Origin: Lachnospiraceae bacterium
GTDB taxonomy: Bacteria; Bacillota; Clostridia; Lachnospirales; Lachnospiraceae
Assembly (NCBI GenBank): GCA_017525525.1
Contig: JAFXSQ010000066.1
Coordinates: forward strand, 1 to 64,000
DNA length: 64,000 bases
Direction of reading: 5' to 3'
The notes under the pieces are model-generated. The model saw nothing but the letters and a program-made list of their open reading frames with translations, was not told the origin of the DNA and did not search any database. Of the stretch, positions 1-9,167 are shown one piece after another. Position numbers and translations under genes: made by a program. Every line of letters begins with the position of its first letter. Within the stretch, counting starts at the first letter, position 1.

Positions 1-356
1 AAAAACGGCCAAAAAAACGCAAAGAGGCTACCAAAATGGCGAAAAAAGAGCAAAAAGGTAGCCAAAACGCGGTAAAAACGGCCAAAAAAACGCAAAGAGG
101 CTACCGAAATGGCGAAAAAAGAGCAAAAAGGTAGCCAAACCGCGGTAAAAACGGCCCCAAAAACGCAAAGTGGCTACCAAAAAAGCGAAAAAAGAACAAA
201 AAGGTAGCCAAAACGCGGTAAAAACGGCCCCAAAAACGCAAAGTGGCTACCAAAATGGCGAAAAAAGAGCAAAAAGGTAGCCAAAACGCAATCAAAACGG
301 CCGAAAAAAACGCAAAGTGGCTACCAAAATGGCGAAGAAAGAGCAAAAAGGTAGCC
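1..356. repeat. 73-bp tandem stem-loop array (about five units)
   Basis: Units begin at 1, 74, 147, 220 and 293 with a 73-bp period; the last unit is truncated at about 356 and the array probably starts before the window. Each unit carries a perfect 7-bp inverted repeat, GGCTACC-N24-GGTAGCC, at 26-63, 99-136, 172-209, 245-282 and 319-356. Differences between units fall in loops and spacers while all ten stem arms are intact. The array lies directly upstream of the panD leader. A-rich on the plus strand; no credible coding capacity. Confidence 0.95.
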
Positions 357-413
357 GGGATCGGGATAAAAGCAGATTTGCAGCAGATTAATACATTACA
401 CAAGGAGAAACAT

Positions 414-806
414 ATGCTTCTGAATATCTTAAAAGGCAAAATTCATCGTGCGACAGTAGTCCAGGCGGAGCTCGACTACGTCGGTTCGATAACCATCGAC
501 CGCGACCTGATGGATGCGTCCGGCATCCTCGAGTATGAGAAGGTCGCCGTAGTCAATGTCAACAACGGCAACCGCTTCGAAACCTATGTGATCGAGGGCG
601 AGCGCGGCTCGGGCATGATATGCCTTAACGGTGCCGCCGCACATCAGGCTGAGGTGGGCGATAAGGTGATCATCATGTGCTATGCGCAGATGACTCCCGA
701 GGAGTATAAGTCCTTTGATCCTCAGGTTGTGTTCGTTGACGATAAGAACAGGATCGAGCGTGTGACAGCCTACGAAAAGCATGGTCCGCTCGAGGGGATG
801 AATTGA
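414..806 (+). CDS. panD: Aspartate 1-decarboxylase (pyruvoyl enzyme)
   Basis: Decarboxylates L-aspartate to beta-alanine for pantothenate and coenzyme A synthesis in the cytoplasm. The 130-residue product has the family's usual length. It contains the self-processing site Gly24-Ser25 in the motif DYVGSITID, where chain cleavage would turn Ser25 into the pyruvoyl cofactor; Lys9, Tyr22 and Arg54-region residues typical of the family are visible. The ATG at 414 is chosen because AGGAGA lies about 6 bases before it and the protein then starts [12 protein letters not shown] as in the family; the open frame upstream only runs through the tandem array. It is followed by coaBC, so two coenzyme A pathway genes are neighbours, although about 216 bp containing a diverged repeat separate them. 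Confidence 0.97.
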   Translation: MLLNILKGKIHRATVVQAELDYVGSITIDRDLMDASGILEYEKVAVVNVNNGNRFETYVIEGERGSGMICLNGAAAHQAEVGDKVIIMCYAQMTPEEYKSFDPQVVFVDDKNRIERVTAYEKHGPLEGMN

Positions 807-887
807 AGGCAGTGCAAATATGATTATGGATAAAAGGTTCTTCGTGTTAAAGTCCTTAGAACGACACCAAGGTGATATTCCGGGCGA

Positions 888-1009
888 TGCACACCATAAT
901 ACGAAGCTTTGAGTCGACAGTTTTAGACGCCTAAGGAATCAAAGCGCAAGCCATACCGCATCAGGATGAAATGTGAGAGCTTGCGAAGCAGCAATAAACG
1001 AAGAATCTT
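888..1009 (+). repeat. Diverged third copy of the ~125-bp modular hairpin element
   Basis: The stretch aligns along its length with the element at 54177-54311: shared blocks include AANRCGAAGC, TAAGGAATC, CGCAAGC, GAAATGNGAGNGCTTGCG and the tail GAANGATCTT-like AGAATCTT. It is clearly more decayed than the other two copies. It ends immediately before the coaBC ribosome site (AGGAGGTGA). The rest of the panD-coaBC gap (807-887) shows nothing recognisable. Confidence 0.6.
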
Positions 1010-1022
1010 AGGAGGTGACCTT

Positions 1023-2213
1023 ATGCTAAAAGGAAAGAGAATAGTTTTAGGTGTGGCGGGAGGAATAGCTGCATATAAGATGGCGGATGTGGCAAGCATG
1101 TTAGTCAAGCTTCATGCCGATGTTCGCGTGGTTATGACCAAGAACGCATGCCACTTTATTACACCCGAGACCTTCGAGACCTTGACGGGCAATCATGTGT
1201 ATGTAGATGTGTTTGACACGGCCGGAGACCTTCACGTGCCTCATGTGAACCTTGGAACAAGCGCGGACTGCCTACTTGTAGCGCCGGCTTCGGCTGATGT
1301 GATAGGTAAGATATCTCATGGCATAGCCGACGATATGCTCACAACCACCGTGCTCCCGGCAACCTGCCCGGTGCTTCTTGCCCCATCCATGAATGTACAC
1401 ATGTATGCGAATAAGATAGTTCAGGACAATATGGTCATGCTTGCTTCTTATGGCTATAAGATTATAGAAGCGGACACAGGCTTTCTTGCCTGCCGTGAGG
1501 AGGGCAAGGGCAAGCTTCCGCAGCCTTCGGTACTCGTTGAGCATGTCCTTCTTGCATGCGCTAAGGAGCATGACATGAAAGGAAAGAAGGTTCTTGTAAC
1601 AGCAGGCGCGACCAAGGAAGCGATAGATCCCGTAAGATACATAACCAACCACAGCACAGGAAAAATGGGCTACGCTATAGCCAAGATGGCTGCTTACCGC
1701 GGAGCGGATGTGACTCTTGTTGCGTGTGATACCGCACTTGACGATCCGATCGGAGTTCGTACCGTGCATGTAAAGAGTGCTGCGGATATGTTCATGGCAG
1801 TTAAAACATATGCTGCGGACATGGATATAATAATCAAGGCGGCAGCAGTTGCGGATTATACACCGAAAAATGTGGCCGAGAACAAGATCAAGAAGAAGGA
1901 CGATGATATGTCTATCGAATTAGACAGAACGCAGGACATCCTTGCATGGCTCGGAGACAACAGAAGAGAGAACCAGTTTATCTGCGGATTTTCTATGGAG
2001 ACCGAGAACCTGATCGAGAACTCCCGTGCCAAGCTTATCAAAAAGAAGGTAGATATGATCGCCGCCAACTCCTTGAAGACCAAGGGCGCAGGCTTCGCCG
2101 GAGATACAAATGTAGTTACCATAATCACCAAAGACAGTATGACAGAGCTTCCGCTTCTTTCAAAAGAAGAAACAGCTGACAGACTGCTTGACGAGATAGT
2201 GAAAAAACAGTAA
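1023..2213 (+). CDS. coaBC: Bifunctional phosphopantothenoylcysteine decarboxylase / phosphopantothenate-cysteine ligase
   Basis: Catalyses two consecutive steps of coenzyme A synthesis: ligation of cysteine to 4'-phosphopantothenate (CoaB) and FMN-dependent decarboxylation (CoaC). The 396-residue product has the N-terminal flavoprotein domain (GGIAAYK at about 13, PASADVIGKI near 86, PSMN near 120 and the catalytic cysteine segment ACREEGKGK near 155). The C-terminal synthetase domain starts near 184 with VLVTAGATKEAIDPVR and NHSTGKMG. Length matches the fused bacterial enzyme. The ATG at 1023 follows AGGAGGTGA at ideal spacing; the longer frame from 966 has no such site. A strong terminator follows directly. 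Confidence 0.97.
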   Translation: MLKGKRIVLGVAGGIAAYKMADVASMLVKLHADVRVVMTKNACHFITPETFETLTGNHVYVDVFDTAGDLHVPHVNLGTSADCLLVAPASADVIGKISHGIADDMLTTTVLPATCPVLLAPSMNVHMYANKIVQDNMVMLASYGYKIIEADTGFLACREEGKGKLPQPSVLVEHVLLACAKEHDMKGKKVLVTAGATKEAIDPVRYITNHSTGKMGYAIAKMAAYRGADVTLVACDTALDDPIGVRTVHVKSAADMFMAVKTYAADMDIIIKAAAVADYTPKNVAENKIKKKDDDMSIELDRTQDILAWLGDNRRENQFICGFSMETENLIENSRAKLIKKKVDMIAANSLKTKGAGFAGDTNVVTIITKDSMTELPLLSKEETADRLLDEIVKKQ

Positions 2214-2222
2214 TCAAAGAAC

Positions 2223-2276
2223 AAAATCACCCTTTGAGAACCGGGAAAAGGACTTTCCCAAAGGGTGATTTTTTGA
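2223..2276 (+). terminator. Rho-independent terminator after coaBC
   Basis: A 14-bp perfect outer stem AAAATCACCCTTTG / CAAAGGGTGATTTT encloses a second stem GGGAAA / TTTCCC and ends in a T-run. It begins 9 bp after the coaBC stop codon. Confidence 0.93.
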
Positions 2277-2305
2277 TTGTATAATTGTCGTGTTCGAGTT
2301 ATAAT
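2277..2305 (+). promoter_or_regulatory. Sigma-A-type promoter for the EF-G-like gene
   Basis: TTGTAT and TATAAT are separated by 17 bp, just past the coaBC terminator and about 48 bp before the start codon at 2353. Confidence 0.6.
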
Positions 2306-2352
2306 AGGGGAGTAATTGGGGCTTTAAAAAAATGTATTTTGGAGGTGTAAGG

Positions 2353-4437
2353 ATGAAGGTATTTACAACTGACAAGATCAGAAACGTGGCACTGCTCGGT
2401 CACCCCGGCAGCGGCAAGACTTCTCTTGCGGAGGCTATATGCTATCTCGCGGGGATGACAACTCGTATGGGAACCGTGGATTCCGGGAATACCATAAGTG
2501 ATTTTGAGAAAGAGGAGATCAAGAGAAAGATTTCTTTGAAAACTACGGTAATTCCGGTTCAGTGGGAGGACTACAAGATTAATATTCTTGATACTCCGGG
2601 CTTCCATGATTTTGTGGGTGAGGTAGAAGAGGCTGTGTCCGTTGCTGATGCTGCGATCATAGTTGTATCGGGAAAGACAGGCATCGAAGTCGGAACAAGG
2701 CGCGCATGGGAGCTTTGCGAGAAGAGGAAGATCCCGCGCATGGTATTTGTTACCAACATGGATGACGACAAGGCAAGCTTTAAGAATATCGTTCAGGAGC
2801 TGCAGGAGCTGTACGGAAAGAAGATAGCTCCGTTCCATCTTCCGTTAAGGGAGAACGAGCAGTTCGTGGGCTATGTAAATGTTATACAGCAGAAGGCCAA
2901 GAGATGGAATGACAAGGGTACCGTCGATAAGTCGGATGTGCCCGATTATTCACAGGAGAACTTAGGCGTGTGCAGGGATGCGCTTCTTGAGGCTGTTGCC
3001 GAGACGAGTGATGAGTTCTTAGAGAGATTCTTCGAGGGCGATACATTTTCGGAGGATGAGATCAGGCAGGCGTTAAGAGTAGGTGTTCAGGACTGCTCCA
3101 TGGTTCCGGTGCTTATGGGCTCGAACTCACTGGCAAGAGGAATGTTCACTCTCATGGCCGACATCATCAAGTACTTCCCGGGTCCGGACAAGTGCAAATG
3201 CGCCGGAATCAATACCACTAACAACGAAGTATTCGAAGCAGACTATGACTTCTCCAAGGCTAAGTCGGCTTATGTATTCAAGACAATCGCCGATCCTTTC
3301 ATCGGTAAGTATTCACTTATTAAGGTTAATTCGGGCGTATTGAAGCCGGATGACACACTCTTTAACTATCACAGAGACTCCGACGAGAGACTCGGAAAGC
3401 TCTATGTGATCTGCGCAAATAAGGTTGAAGAGGTATCGGAGCTTCACGCCGGTGATATAGGAGCAATTGCAAAGCTTAATGTAACCCAGACCACGGATAC
3501 TCTTTCCACAAGGAAGAATCCGGTAACCTACATAAGGGCTGCCATATCAAAGCCTTATGTGGCAAGACGCTACAAGGCTGTTAAGAAGGGCGAGGAGGAT
3601 AAGATTGCTCAGGCTCTTGCGAAGATTCTTATGGAAGACCTTACATTGAAGGTTATAAATGACGGTGAGAACGGACAGACACTTATTTACGGCATAAGCG
3701 GGCAGCAGCTTGAGGTTGTGCAGAATGTGCTTCTCGATAAGTACAAGATTGAGATAGAACTTGACAAGCCGAGAATAGCTTTCAAGGAGACCATAACCAA
3801 GAAGGTTGATTCTGAGTATAAGTACAAGAAGCAGTCCGGTGGTCACGGTCAGTACGGACACGTAAAGATGACCTTTGAGCCATCCGGTGATATGGAAACA
3901 CCTTACATCTTTGAGCAGACAGTCGTGGGCGGTGCGGTTCCGAAGAACTACTTCCCGGCAGTTGAAAAGGGTGTGGCTGAGTCGGTAAAGGCAGGTCCTA
4001 TGGCCAAGTATCCTGTTACCGGTATCAAGGCTACGCTTTATGACGGCAGCTACCACACTGTAGATTCATCCGAGCTTGCATTCAAGGTTGCCACAGAGCA
4101 GGCCTTCAAGCAGGGCTTTATGGACGCTAAGCCTATCCTTCTTGAGCCTGTGGTTACGTTGAAGGTTGTTGTACCGGAGCAGTACACAGGCGCGGTTATG
4201 GGCGACTTTAATAAGCGTCGCGCAAGAGTTCTCGGTATGAACCCGACAGATAACGGATATCAGGAGCTTATGTGTGAGATCCCTTACTTAGAGCTTTACG
4301 GTTATGACACCGTTCTTTACTCCATGACAAAGGGCAGCGGTGTATTCTCATACGAGTTCACACGCTACGAGCAGGCTCCCGAGGAGGTTGCAAAGAGAGA
4401 GATTGAGGCTGCGGCTAAGGATGCCGAGGCTAAGTAA
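2353..4437 (+). CDS. Elongation factor G-like translational GTPase (FusA2-type paralogue)
   Basis: A full-length EF-G architecture of 694 residues: G domain, domain II, and domains III-V including the QYGHVKM segment near 500. The P-loop GHPGSGKTS lies near 16 and the G3 motif DTPGF near 81. The G4 position reads TNMDD (near 133) where canonical EF-G has NKMD, which suggests a paralogue and not the housekeeping fusA, normally found beside rpsL/rpsG. EF-G-like paralogues in Firmicutes are poorly characterised; ribosome-associated GTP hydrolysis is an inference. The ATG at 2353 follows GGAGGTGTAAGG. Single gene with its own promoter and terminator. Confidence 0.9.
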   Translation: MKVFTTDKIRNVALLGHPGSGKTSLAEAICYLAGMTTRMGTVDSGNTISDFEKEEIKRKISLKTTVIPVQWEDYKINILDTPGFHDFVGEVEEAVSVADAAIIVVSGKTGIEVGTRRAWELCEKRKIPRMVFVTNMDDDKASFKNIVQELQELYGKKIAPFHLPLRENEQFVGYVNVIQQKAKRWNDKGTVDKSDVPDYSQENLGVCRDALLEAVAETSDEFLERFFEGDTFSEDEIRQALRVGVQDCSMVPVLMGSNSLARGMFTLMADIIKYFPGPDKCKCAGINTTNNEVFEADYDFSKAKSAYVFKTIADPFIGKYSLIKVNSGVLKPDDTLFNYHRDSDERLGKLYVICANKVEEVSELHAGDIGAIAKLNVTQTTDTLSTRKNPVTYIRAAISKPYVARRYKAVKKGEEDKIAQALAKILMEDLTLKVINDGENGQTLIYGISGQQLEVVQNVLLDKYKIEIELDKPRIAFKETITKKVDSEYKYKKQSGGHGQYGHVKMTFEPSGDMETPYIFEQTVVGGAVPKNYFPAVEKGVAESVKAGPMAKYPVTGIKATLYDGSYHTVDSSELAFKVATEQAFKQGFMDAKPILLEPVVTLKVVVPEQYTGAVMGDFNKRRARVLGMNPTDNGYQELMCEIPYLELYGYDTVLYSMTKGSGVFSYEFTRYEQAPEEVAKREIEAAAKDAEAK

Positions 4438-4456
4438 AAAGGGTATATAAAGCAAT

Positions 4457-4500
4457 AAAAAACAGCCGGTGTCAGAATTATCGTGACACCGGCTGTTTTT
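4457..4500. terminator. Bidirectional terminator between convergent genes
   Basis: A perfect stem AAAAACAGCCGGTGTCA / TGACACCGGCTGTTTTT sits between the EF-G-like gene and the reverse-strand channel gene, with an A-run and T-run that allow use in both directions. Confidence 0.92.
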
Positions 4501-4555
4501 ATGCGCAGGATACGACTTCGTCTTTCCTGCTCGAAATATATGCACACCAATTTAT

Positions 4556-5491
4556 TCAAGTTAATAGCTCATCATCTTCGTCTTCGGTTTCGGGCTCATC
4601 ATCGGGGTCTGACTTGACCTCCGAGTAGAAGTTGACGATGATGGATGTAATCAATGCGACTACTATGATCCCGTAGATACCGAGTATTACCGAAAGAATC
4701 CTGCCTACGGTCGAAGTGGCTGTTATATCACCGAAGCCGATGGTGGTAACTATCGCAAAGCAGTACCAGAGTGCATCGCCGTAGCTGCGTCCGTCGAAGC
4801 CCGGATCGAAGAGCCGGAGTATGAAGGAGAAAGCTATGATCAGCATTAACAGGCCGAAGAGTATCTCCACGGCAAATGTTTTCTGTATTATCTTCTTTAA
4901 CGCTGCAATATTGATACGCAGGAACGACAGAGCTATGATGTGACCGAGTGCGCGTAACATGATAGGGATTGTAATGATGGATGCCTGGGCCAGCCTGAGT
5001 AATACAGGGGTAACATCCTTTAATTCGGAAGTGTCTGCAACGCAGGTTGTGAGAAGCAGAATATAAAGGACAGCCATAACGATGATCAGTATTACGCCCC
5101 AGGTTATCTTGATTATACGGTATTTTTTCGCCTTTACCATAACCAGTATGCGGTTGATGATAATGAAGACAAAGTATATCGTTCCGCCAAAGAGAATGGT
5201 ATCGTTGTTTAAACCGAACGCCATGAAAGATATACCGCATATTACAAAAATAAACGCCGAGATTTTGTAGAAAAGAGCGGTCTTTTTTTGAGCATCGGTG
5301 CGCCTTAAGCCGGATCTTAAGAAATATGAAGCTCCGAGCGTGAAGTATAGCACGCCGAATAAAATACTGGCATCTTTATCGTCGAATATTTCGGACATAC
5401 ACTGCATACATAAAAAGAGCGTAGCAGCCGTAACGAAGGCGTTGATAACTGTAAGAAGTGTTTTCTTTGATTCGGGCGTTCTCGTACTCAT
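4556..5491 (-). CDS. Potassium-channel-like membrane protein (two-TM pore family)
   Basis: The 311-residue protein is strongly hydrophobic, with about four transmembrane segments in its first 200 residues. A classic pore module follows near 225-290: a transmembrane helix, a pore helix, the selectivity-filter sequence TTIGFGD (near 249) and a final inner helix. This is the Ion_trans_2 pattern of potassium channels. The C-terminus is short and highly acidic (DDEPETEDEDDE) and there is no RCK/TrkA domain, so gating is not evident. The start at 5491 follows GGAGGAAA. Ion selectivity is inferred from the filter; no partner gene is nearby. Confidence 0.85.
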   Translation of the reverse strand: MSTRTPESKKTLLTVINAFVTAATLFLCMQCMSEIFDDKDASILFGVLYFTLGASYFLRSGLRRTDAQKKTALFYKISAFIFVICGISFMAFGLNNDTILFGGTIYFVFIIINRILVMVKAKKYRIIKITWGVILIIVMAVLYILLLTTCVADTSELKDVTPVLLRLAQASIITIPIMLRALGHIIALSFLRINIAALKKIIQKTFAVEILFGLLMLIIAFSFILRLFDPGFDGRSYGDALWYCFAIVTTIGFGDITATSTVGRILSVILGIYGIIVVALITSIIVNFYSEVKSDPDDEPETEDEDDELLT

Positions 5492-5696
5492 CGAGTTTCC
5501 TCCGTTTGTTTTTTATGATAATCCTAAAACGAATAAGAACCCGTGTCAAGAATTTTTTGGCGTGTTTATGGACCTTGATCCACTTGCTTTTGTTGATAAA
5601 AGTTTTCACTTTGAAGTCTTTATTTTTGAGGTGATATGGGGTATCTTATTATCCGTATGTTTTCTTTAATTTAAGAGATTTGTAAGGAGAATTTAT

Positions 5697-6440
5697 ATGG
5701 CTGACAGTTTAATCTCAATAAAAGGTCTCTCAGCCGGTGTGGACGGGGAGACTATTCTTCATGGCATTAACCTGAATATTAAAAGAGGCGAGACGCATGT
5801 CCTTATGGGACCGAACGGTGCCGGAAAGTCGACGCTCGGGAATGTACTGATGGGCAATCCGGTATACGAGCTTGAAGAGGGCAGCATACTCTTTGACGGC
5901 GAGGATATAACACATGAGTCGGCGGATAAGAGGGCACTTCGCGGAATGTTCCTTTCATTCCAGAACCCCTTGGAGGTACCGGGGCTGACGGTTGATGCAT
6001 TTATCAGAAATGCTCTGCGTGTCAAGAACGGCAAGCCGGTTAAGTTCATGCAGTATAACCGTGAGCTGACGGAGACCATGAAGATATTAGGTATAGATCC
6101 TTCATATGCTGACAGGGACCTGAATGTGGGCTTTTCGGGCGGAGAGAAGAAGAAGGCTGAGATCTTACAGCTTTTGATGCTCAAGCCTTCATTTGCAATC
6201 TTGGACGAGACCGATTCCGGACTTGATGTGGATGCGGTAAAGACCGTGTCGCTGGGAATCAAGGAGTATCAGAAACGTGAGGACGGCGCGCTTTTGATCA
6301 TCACGCACAATGCGAAGATACTTGAGTCATTGAAGGTTGATTACACGCATATACTGGTTAAGGGCAAGATTGTTGCTTCGGGTGACGCTTCGCTGGTTGA
6401 AAAGATTAGTAAAGAAGGATTTGAAGAGTATATTGCATAA
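5697..6440 (+). CDS. sufC: Fe-S cluster assembly ATPase SufC
   Basis: ABC-type ATPase of the SUF scaffold that drives conformational change of the SufBD complex. The 247-residue product has Walker A GPNGAGKST (about 39-47), the SufC-type signature FSGGEKKKAEIL near 148 and Walker B ILDETDSGLD near 168. It is first in the order sufC-B-D-S-U, as in other Clostridia. The ATG follows AAGGAGA. The 205-bp gap to the divergent channel gene must hold the operon promoter; only weak candidates are visible (for example TATTAT at 5647). Confidence 0.97.
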   Translation: MADSLISIKGLSAGVDGETILHGINLNIKRGETHVLMGPNGAGKSTLGNVLMGNPVYELEEGSILFDGEDITHESADKRALRGMFLSFQNPLEVPGLTVDAFIRNALRVKNGKPVKFMQYNRELTETMKILGIDPSYADRDLNVGFSGGEKKKAEILQLLMLKPSFAILDETDSGLDVDAVKTVSLGIKEYQKREDGALLIITHNAKILESLKVDYTHILVKGKIVASGDASLVEKISKEGFEEYIA

Positions 6441-6444
6441 TAAG

Positions 6445-6473
6445 GTGTCACTCTGAGCGAAACGAAGAGTCTT
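6445..6473 (+). repeat. GTCATTCTGAGCGAAG-type short repeat inside the suf operon
   Basis: GTGTCACTCTGAGCGAAACGAAGAGT-type sequence in the 110-bp sufC-sufB gap, with a partial inverted partner (ATGACACTAAGAGTC) about 40 bp downstream. Confidence 0.7.
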
Positions 6474-6550
6474 AGCAGGTAGTGTAAAGAAAAAATGCAT
6501 TTCTCCTCTCAAAATGACACTAAGAGTCAGGATAACAAATAGGTGACAAT

Positions 6551-7954
6551 ATGGCAGATATAGATTTTGAAAGTATGGAGCGAGAAGCCTACGATTTTGT
6601 AGACGAGGAATCGGAGGAGAACTTCTACCGCTTTAAGGAGGGACTTACCGAGGAGATAGTTTTAAAGCTCTCCGAGGAAAAGCATGATCCGGAGTGGATG
6701 AGGGAGTTCAGGCTGAAATCGCTCAAAATATATGAAGAACTTGAGGTGCCGGACTGGGGGCCGTCCATAGAAGGACTTGACATGGACAATATTGCCTCCT
6801 ATGTGCGCTCTAAGTCTAACATGGTAGACAGCTGGGATGACGTCCCGGAGGATATAAAGAACACCTTCGAGAAGCTCGGTATACCTCAGGCGGAAAGAGA
6901 GTCCCTTGCGGGCGTTGGCGCTCAGTATGATTCTGAGCTTGTGTACCACAATGTAAGGGAGGATGTCGCAAAGAGCGGCGTTGTCTACACCGATATGGAG
7001 AGCGCGCTGACCGGTGAGTATGCGGATATGGTGAAGGAACACTTTATGAAGCTTGTTCCGCCGACAGACCACAAGTTTGCGGCGCTTCACGGCGCGGTCT
7101 GGTCGGGCGGCTCATTTGTCTATGTGCCGAAGGGAGTGCATGTGGATATACCCTTGCAGTCGTATTTCAGACTTAATGCAAAGGGAGCCGGACAGTACGA
7201 GCATACGCTTATCATAGTCGATGAGGGAGCGGACCTTCACTTCATAGAAGGCTGTTCCGCGCCTAAGTATAATGTGGCTAATCTTCACGCGGGTTGCGTG
7301 GAGCTTTATGTGAGAAAAAATGCAAAGCTCAGGTACTCTACCATAGAGAACTGGTCTAAAAATATGTATAACCTCAATACGAAGAGGGCGATATGTGAAG
7401 AGGGCGGCATCATAGAGTGGATATCCGGTTCATTTGGCTCACATGAGTCATACCTGTATCCGACATCGGTATTAAAGGGTGATAATTCACATGCGGAGTT
7501 TACCGGAGTAACCTTTGCCGGTAAAGGTCAGAACCTTGATACGGGCGCGAAGATGATCCACATAGGGAAGAATACATCTTCCTTCATTGATACCAAGTCG
7601 ATATGCAAGAGCGGAGGTGTGAGCACCTACAGAAGCTCAGTATACATCGCAAAGTCGGCTGAGGGTTCAAAGGCTTCGGTCAACTGCGGTTCGCTTATGC
7701 TCGATTCTATATCGAGATCGGACACCATACCGGCAGTAGATATCAGAACCGATAAGGCCGATGTCGGTCATGAGGCTAAAATAGGCAGGATAAGCGACGA
7801 GGCCGTGTTCTATCTTATGTCGAGAGGTATAAGCGAGTCGGAGGCAAGAGCTTTGATTGTATCGGGCTTTGCAAATCCTGTATCAAAGGAGCTTCCGCTT
7901 GAGTATGCGGCAGAGATGAACAATCTGATCAAATTGGAAATGGAGGGCGGTTGA
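6551..7954 (+). CDS. sufB: Fe-S cluster scaffold protein SufB
   Basis: Core scaffold on which clusters are built with SufC and SufD. The 467-residue length is typical. It contains the conserved beta-helix core with VPKGVHVDIPLQSYF, GCSAPKYN and the C-terminal segment VGHEAKIGRISDEAVFYLM, in which GHEA and the SRGISESEA block are SufB hallmarks. The start is set by AGGTGACA before the ATG. It is separated from sufC by 110 bp containing a short repeat, and followed one base later by sufD, so translation is probably coupled. Confidence 0.97.
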   Translation: MADIDFESMEREAYDFVDEESEENFYRFKEGLTEEIVLKLSEEKHDPEWMREFRLKSLKIYEELEVPDWGPSIEGLDMDNIASYVRSKSNMVDSWDDVPEDIKNTFEKLGIPQAERESLAGVGAQYDSELVYHNVREDVAKSGVVYTDMESALTGEYADMVKEHFMKLVPPTDHKFAALHGAVWSGGSFVYVPKGVHVDIPLQSYFRLNAKGAGQYEHTLIIVDEGADLHFIEGCSAPKYNVANLHAGCVELYVRKNAKLRYSTIENWSKNMYNLNTKRAICEEGGIIEWISGSFGSHESYLYPTSVLKGDNSHAEFTGVTFAGKGQNLDTGAKMIHIGKNTSSFIDTKSICKSGGVSTYRSSVYIAKSAEGSKASVNCGSLMLDSISRSDTIPAVDIRTDKADVGHEAKIGRISDEAVFYLMSRGISESEARALIVSGFANPVSKELPLEYAAEMNNLIKLEMEGG

Positions 7955-7955
7955 T

Positions 7956-9164
7956 ATGACAAGAGAATTAGCGGTTAATCACCTTCCTGTGCTTACATGG
8001 AACAAACTGAATATCAATAGGGCCAAGCTTCAGATCGAAACAGGAGATGGGCTGAATACCGGAAGGCTCAACCGGATTGCGGTATACCCCGAAGGAATCA
8101 GCGCCAGGACAGTCAAATCCGATGAATTAGACAGACTGATTAACGAATTAGACATAAACAATCCGTCCGAGCTTGTCGTGGCCGGCAAGATACCGATGTA
8201 CAACGAACAGCGCTTTGCAACCGGAATGGGCGCAGAGATCGACAAGCTGCTTGACGAGACGGATATAGATACCGAGCTTATAGTCATAGATGGTTCGTAT
8301 CGGAGTGAAGAACCGGTATACATAGGACTTACCCCGGGTGAGGAGGATATCAGCTTATATAAGAGCGTTATTCACGCAAAGAAGGGCTCGAAGGCAAGCC
8401 TTGTGGTAGGTTTTGAGAGTTCTTCGTGTAATCCGGAGTGTACCGGCATTAAGGAAGGCTGTGATCCGACGGCTGGTAGAGAATCCGGTCTCGCCGGAGC
8501 GTCAACAAGGATAATAATTGAGGAAGGGGCCGAGCTTACAGTGTACCGGGTGCAGCTTTTAAACAAGGGATACACCTTCTTTGATGATATAGGAGCGGTG
8601 AGCGATAAGAATTCCTCGCTCAATATAGTCAAGCTCAACCTCGGCGCGGGAAGAGTGTTTGACGGTCTTAATGAGCTTCAGAGAGGGACAGAGTCTGCGT
8701 TTAATGTGGATTATGGTTTCCTCGGACTCGAGGGAAGCCTGACCGACATCAATTATAACGATGTCTTCACCGGTAAGAGGACAAACGGAGTCATGAGATT
8801 CTTCGGTGCGCTCTTTGAGGATGCGCAAAAGGTCTTTAGAGGTACCCTTGATTTTAGGGCGGGATCGGTGAAGGCTGTCGGAGATGAGCAGGAAGACATA
8901 CTTCTCTTTGGAGAAGATGTAGTTAACAAGACCATACCTCTCATACTCTGTGAGGAAGAGGATGTGGACGGAAGGCACGCAGCTACGATAGGCAGACTGT
9001 CTGAGGATATGCTCTTTTATATGCAGACAAGAGGTATAAGCGAGGAAGACGCAAAGCGCCTAATGGTTAAGTCGTCGCTGAAGAGTATAAGCAGGAAGTT
9101 GCCGAAGGGTACGCTGCGAGACAGAACGGAGCTTAGGATCAAAGAGCTTTTACAGGAGAACTGA
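7956..9164 (+). CDS. sufD: SufD family Fe-S assembly protein
   Basis: Paralogue of SufB that completes the SufBC2D scaffold. The 402-residue protein has a variable N-terminal half and a conserved C-terminal beta-helix ending GRHAATIGRLSEDMLFYMQ then TRGISEEDAKRLM, parallel to the GHEAKIGRISDEA and SRGISESEA segments of SufB. It starts 1 bp after the sufB stop with GAGGGCGG as ribosome site, and ends 3 bp before sufS. Firmicute SufD is more diverged than the proteobacterial protein, so the assignment rests on motif and position. Confidence 0.94.
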   Translation: MTRELAVNHLPVLTWNKLNINRAKLQIETGDGLNTGRLNRIAVYPEGISARTVKSDELDRLINELDINNPSELVVAGKIPMYNEQRFATGMGAEIDKLLDETDIDTELIVIDGSYRSEEPVYIGLTPGEEDISLYKSVIHAKKGSKASLVVGFESSSCNPECTGIKEGCDPTAGRESGLAGASTRIIIEEGAELTVYRVQLLNKGYTFFDDIGAVSDKNSSLNIVKLNLGAGRVFDGLNELQRGTESAFNVDYGFLGLEGSLTDINYNDVFTGKRTNGVMRFFGALFEDAQKVFRGTLDFRAGSVKAVGDEQEDILLFGEDVVNKTIPLILCEEEDVDGRHAATIGRLSEDMLFYMQTRGISEEDAKRLMVKSSLKSISRKLPKGTLRDRTELRIKELLQEN

Positions 9165-9167
9165 TCA

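Noticed and set aside
1-356. CRISPR array
   Set aside because: The repeat is a 73-bp head-to-tail tandem with near-identical units; there are no unique spacers and no cas genes.
243-413. N-terminal extension of panD through the tandem repeat
   Set aside because: The frame is open only because the repeat lacks stops; the ATG at 414 has a ribosome site and gives the normal PanD start and Gly24-Ser25.
101-439. Phe/Leu-rich reverse-strand protein over the tandem array
   Set aside because: Repeat-driven low-complexity frame with no ribosome site; it overlaps the panD start.
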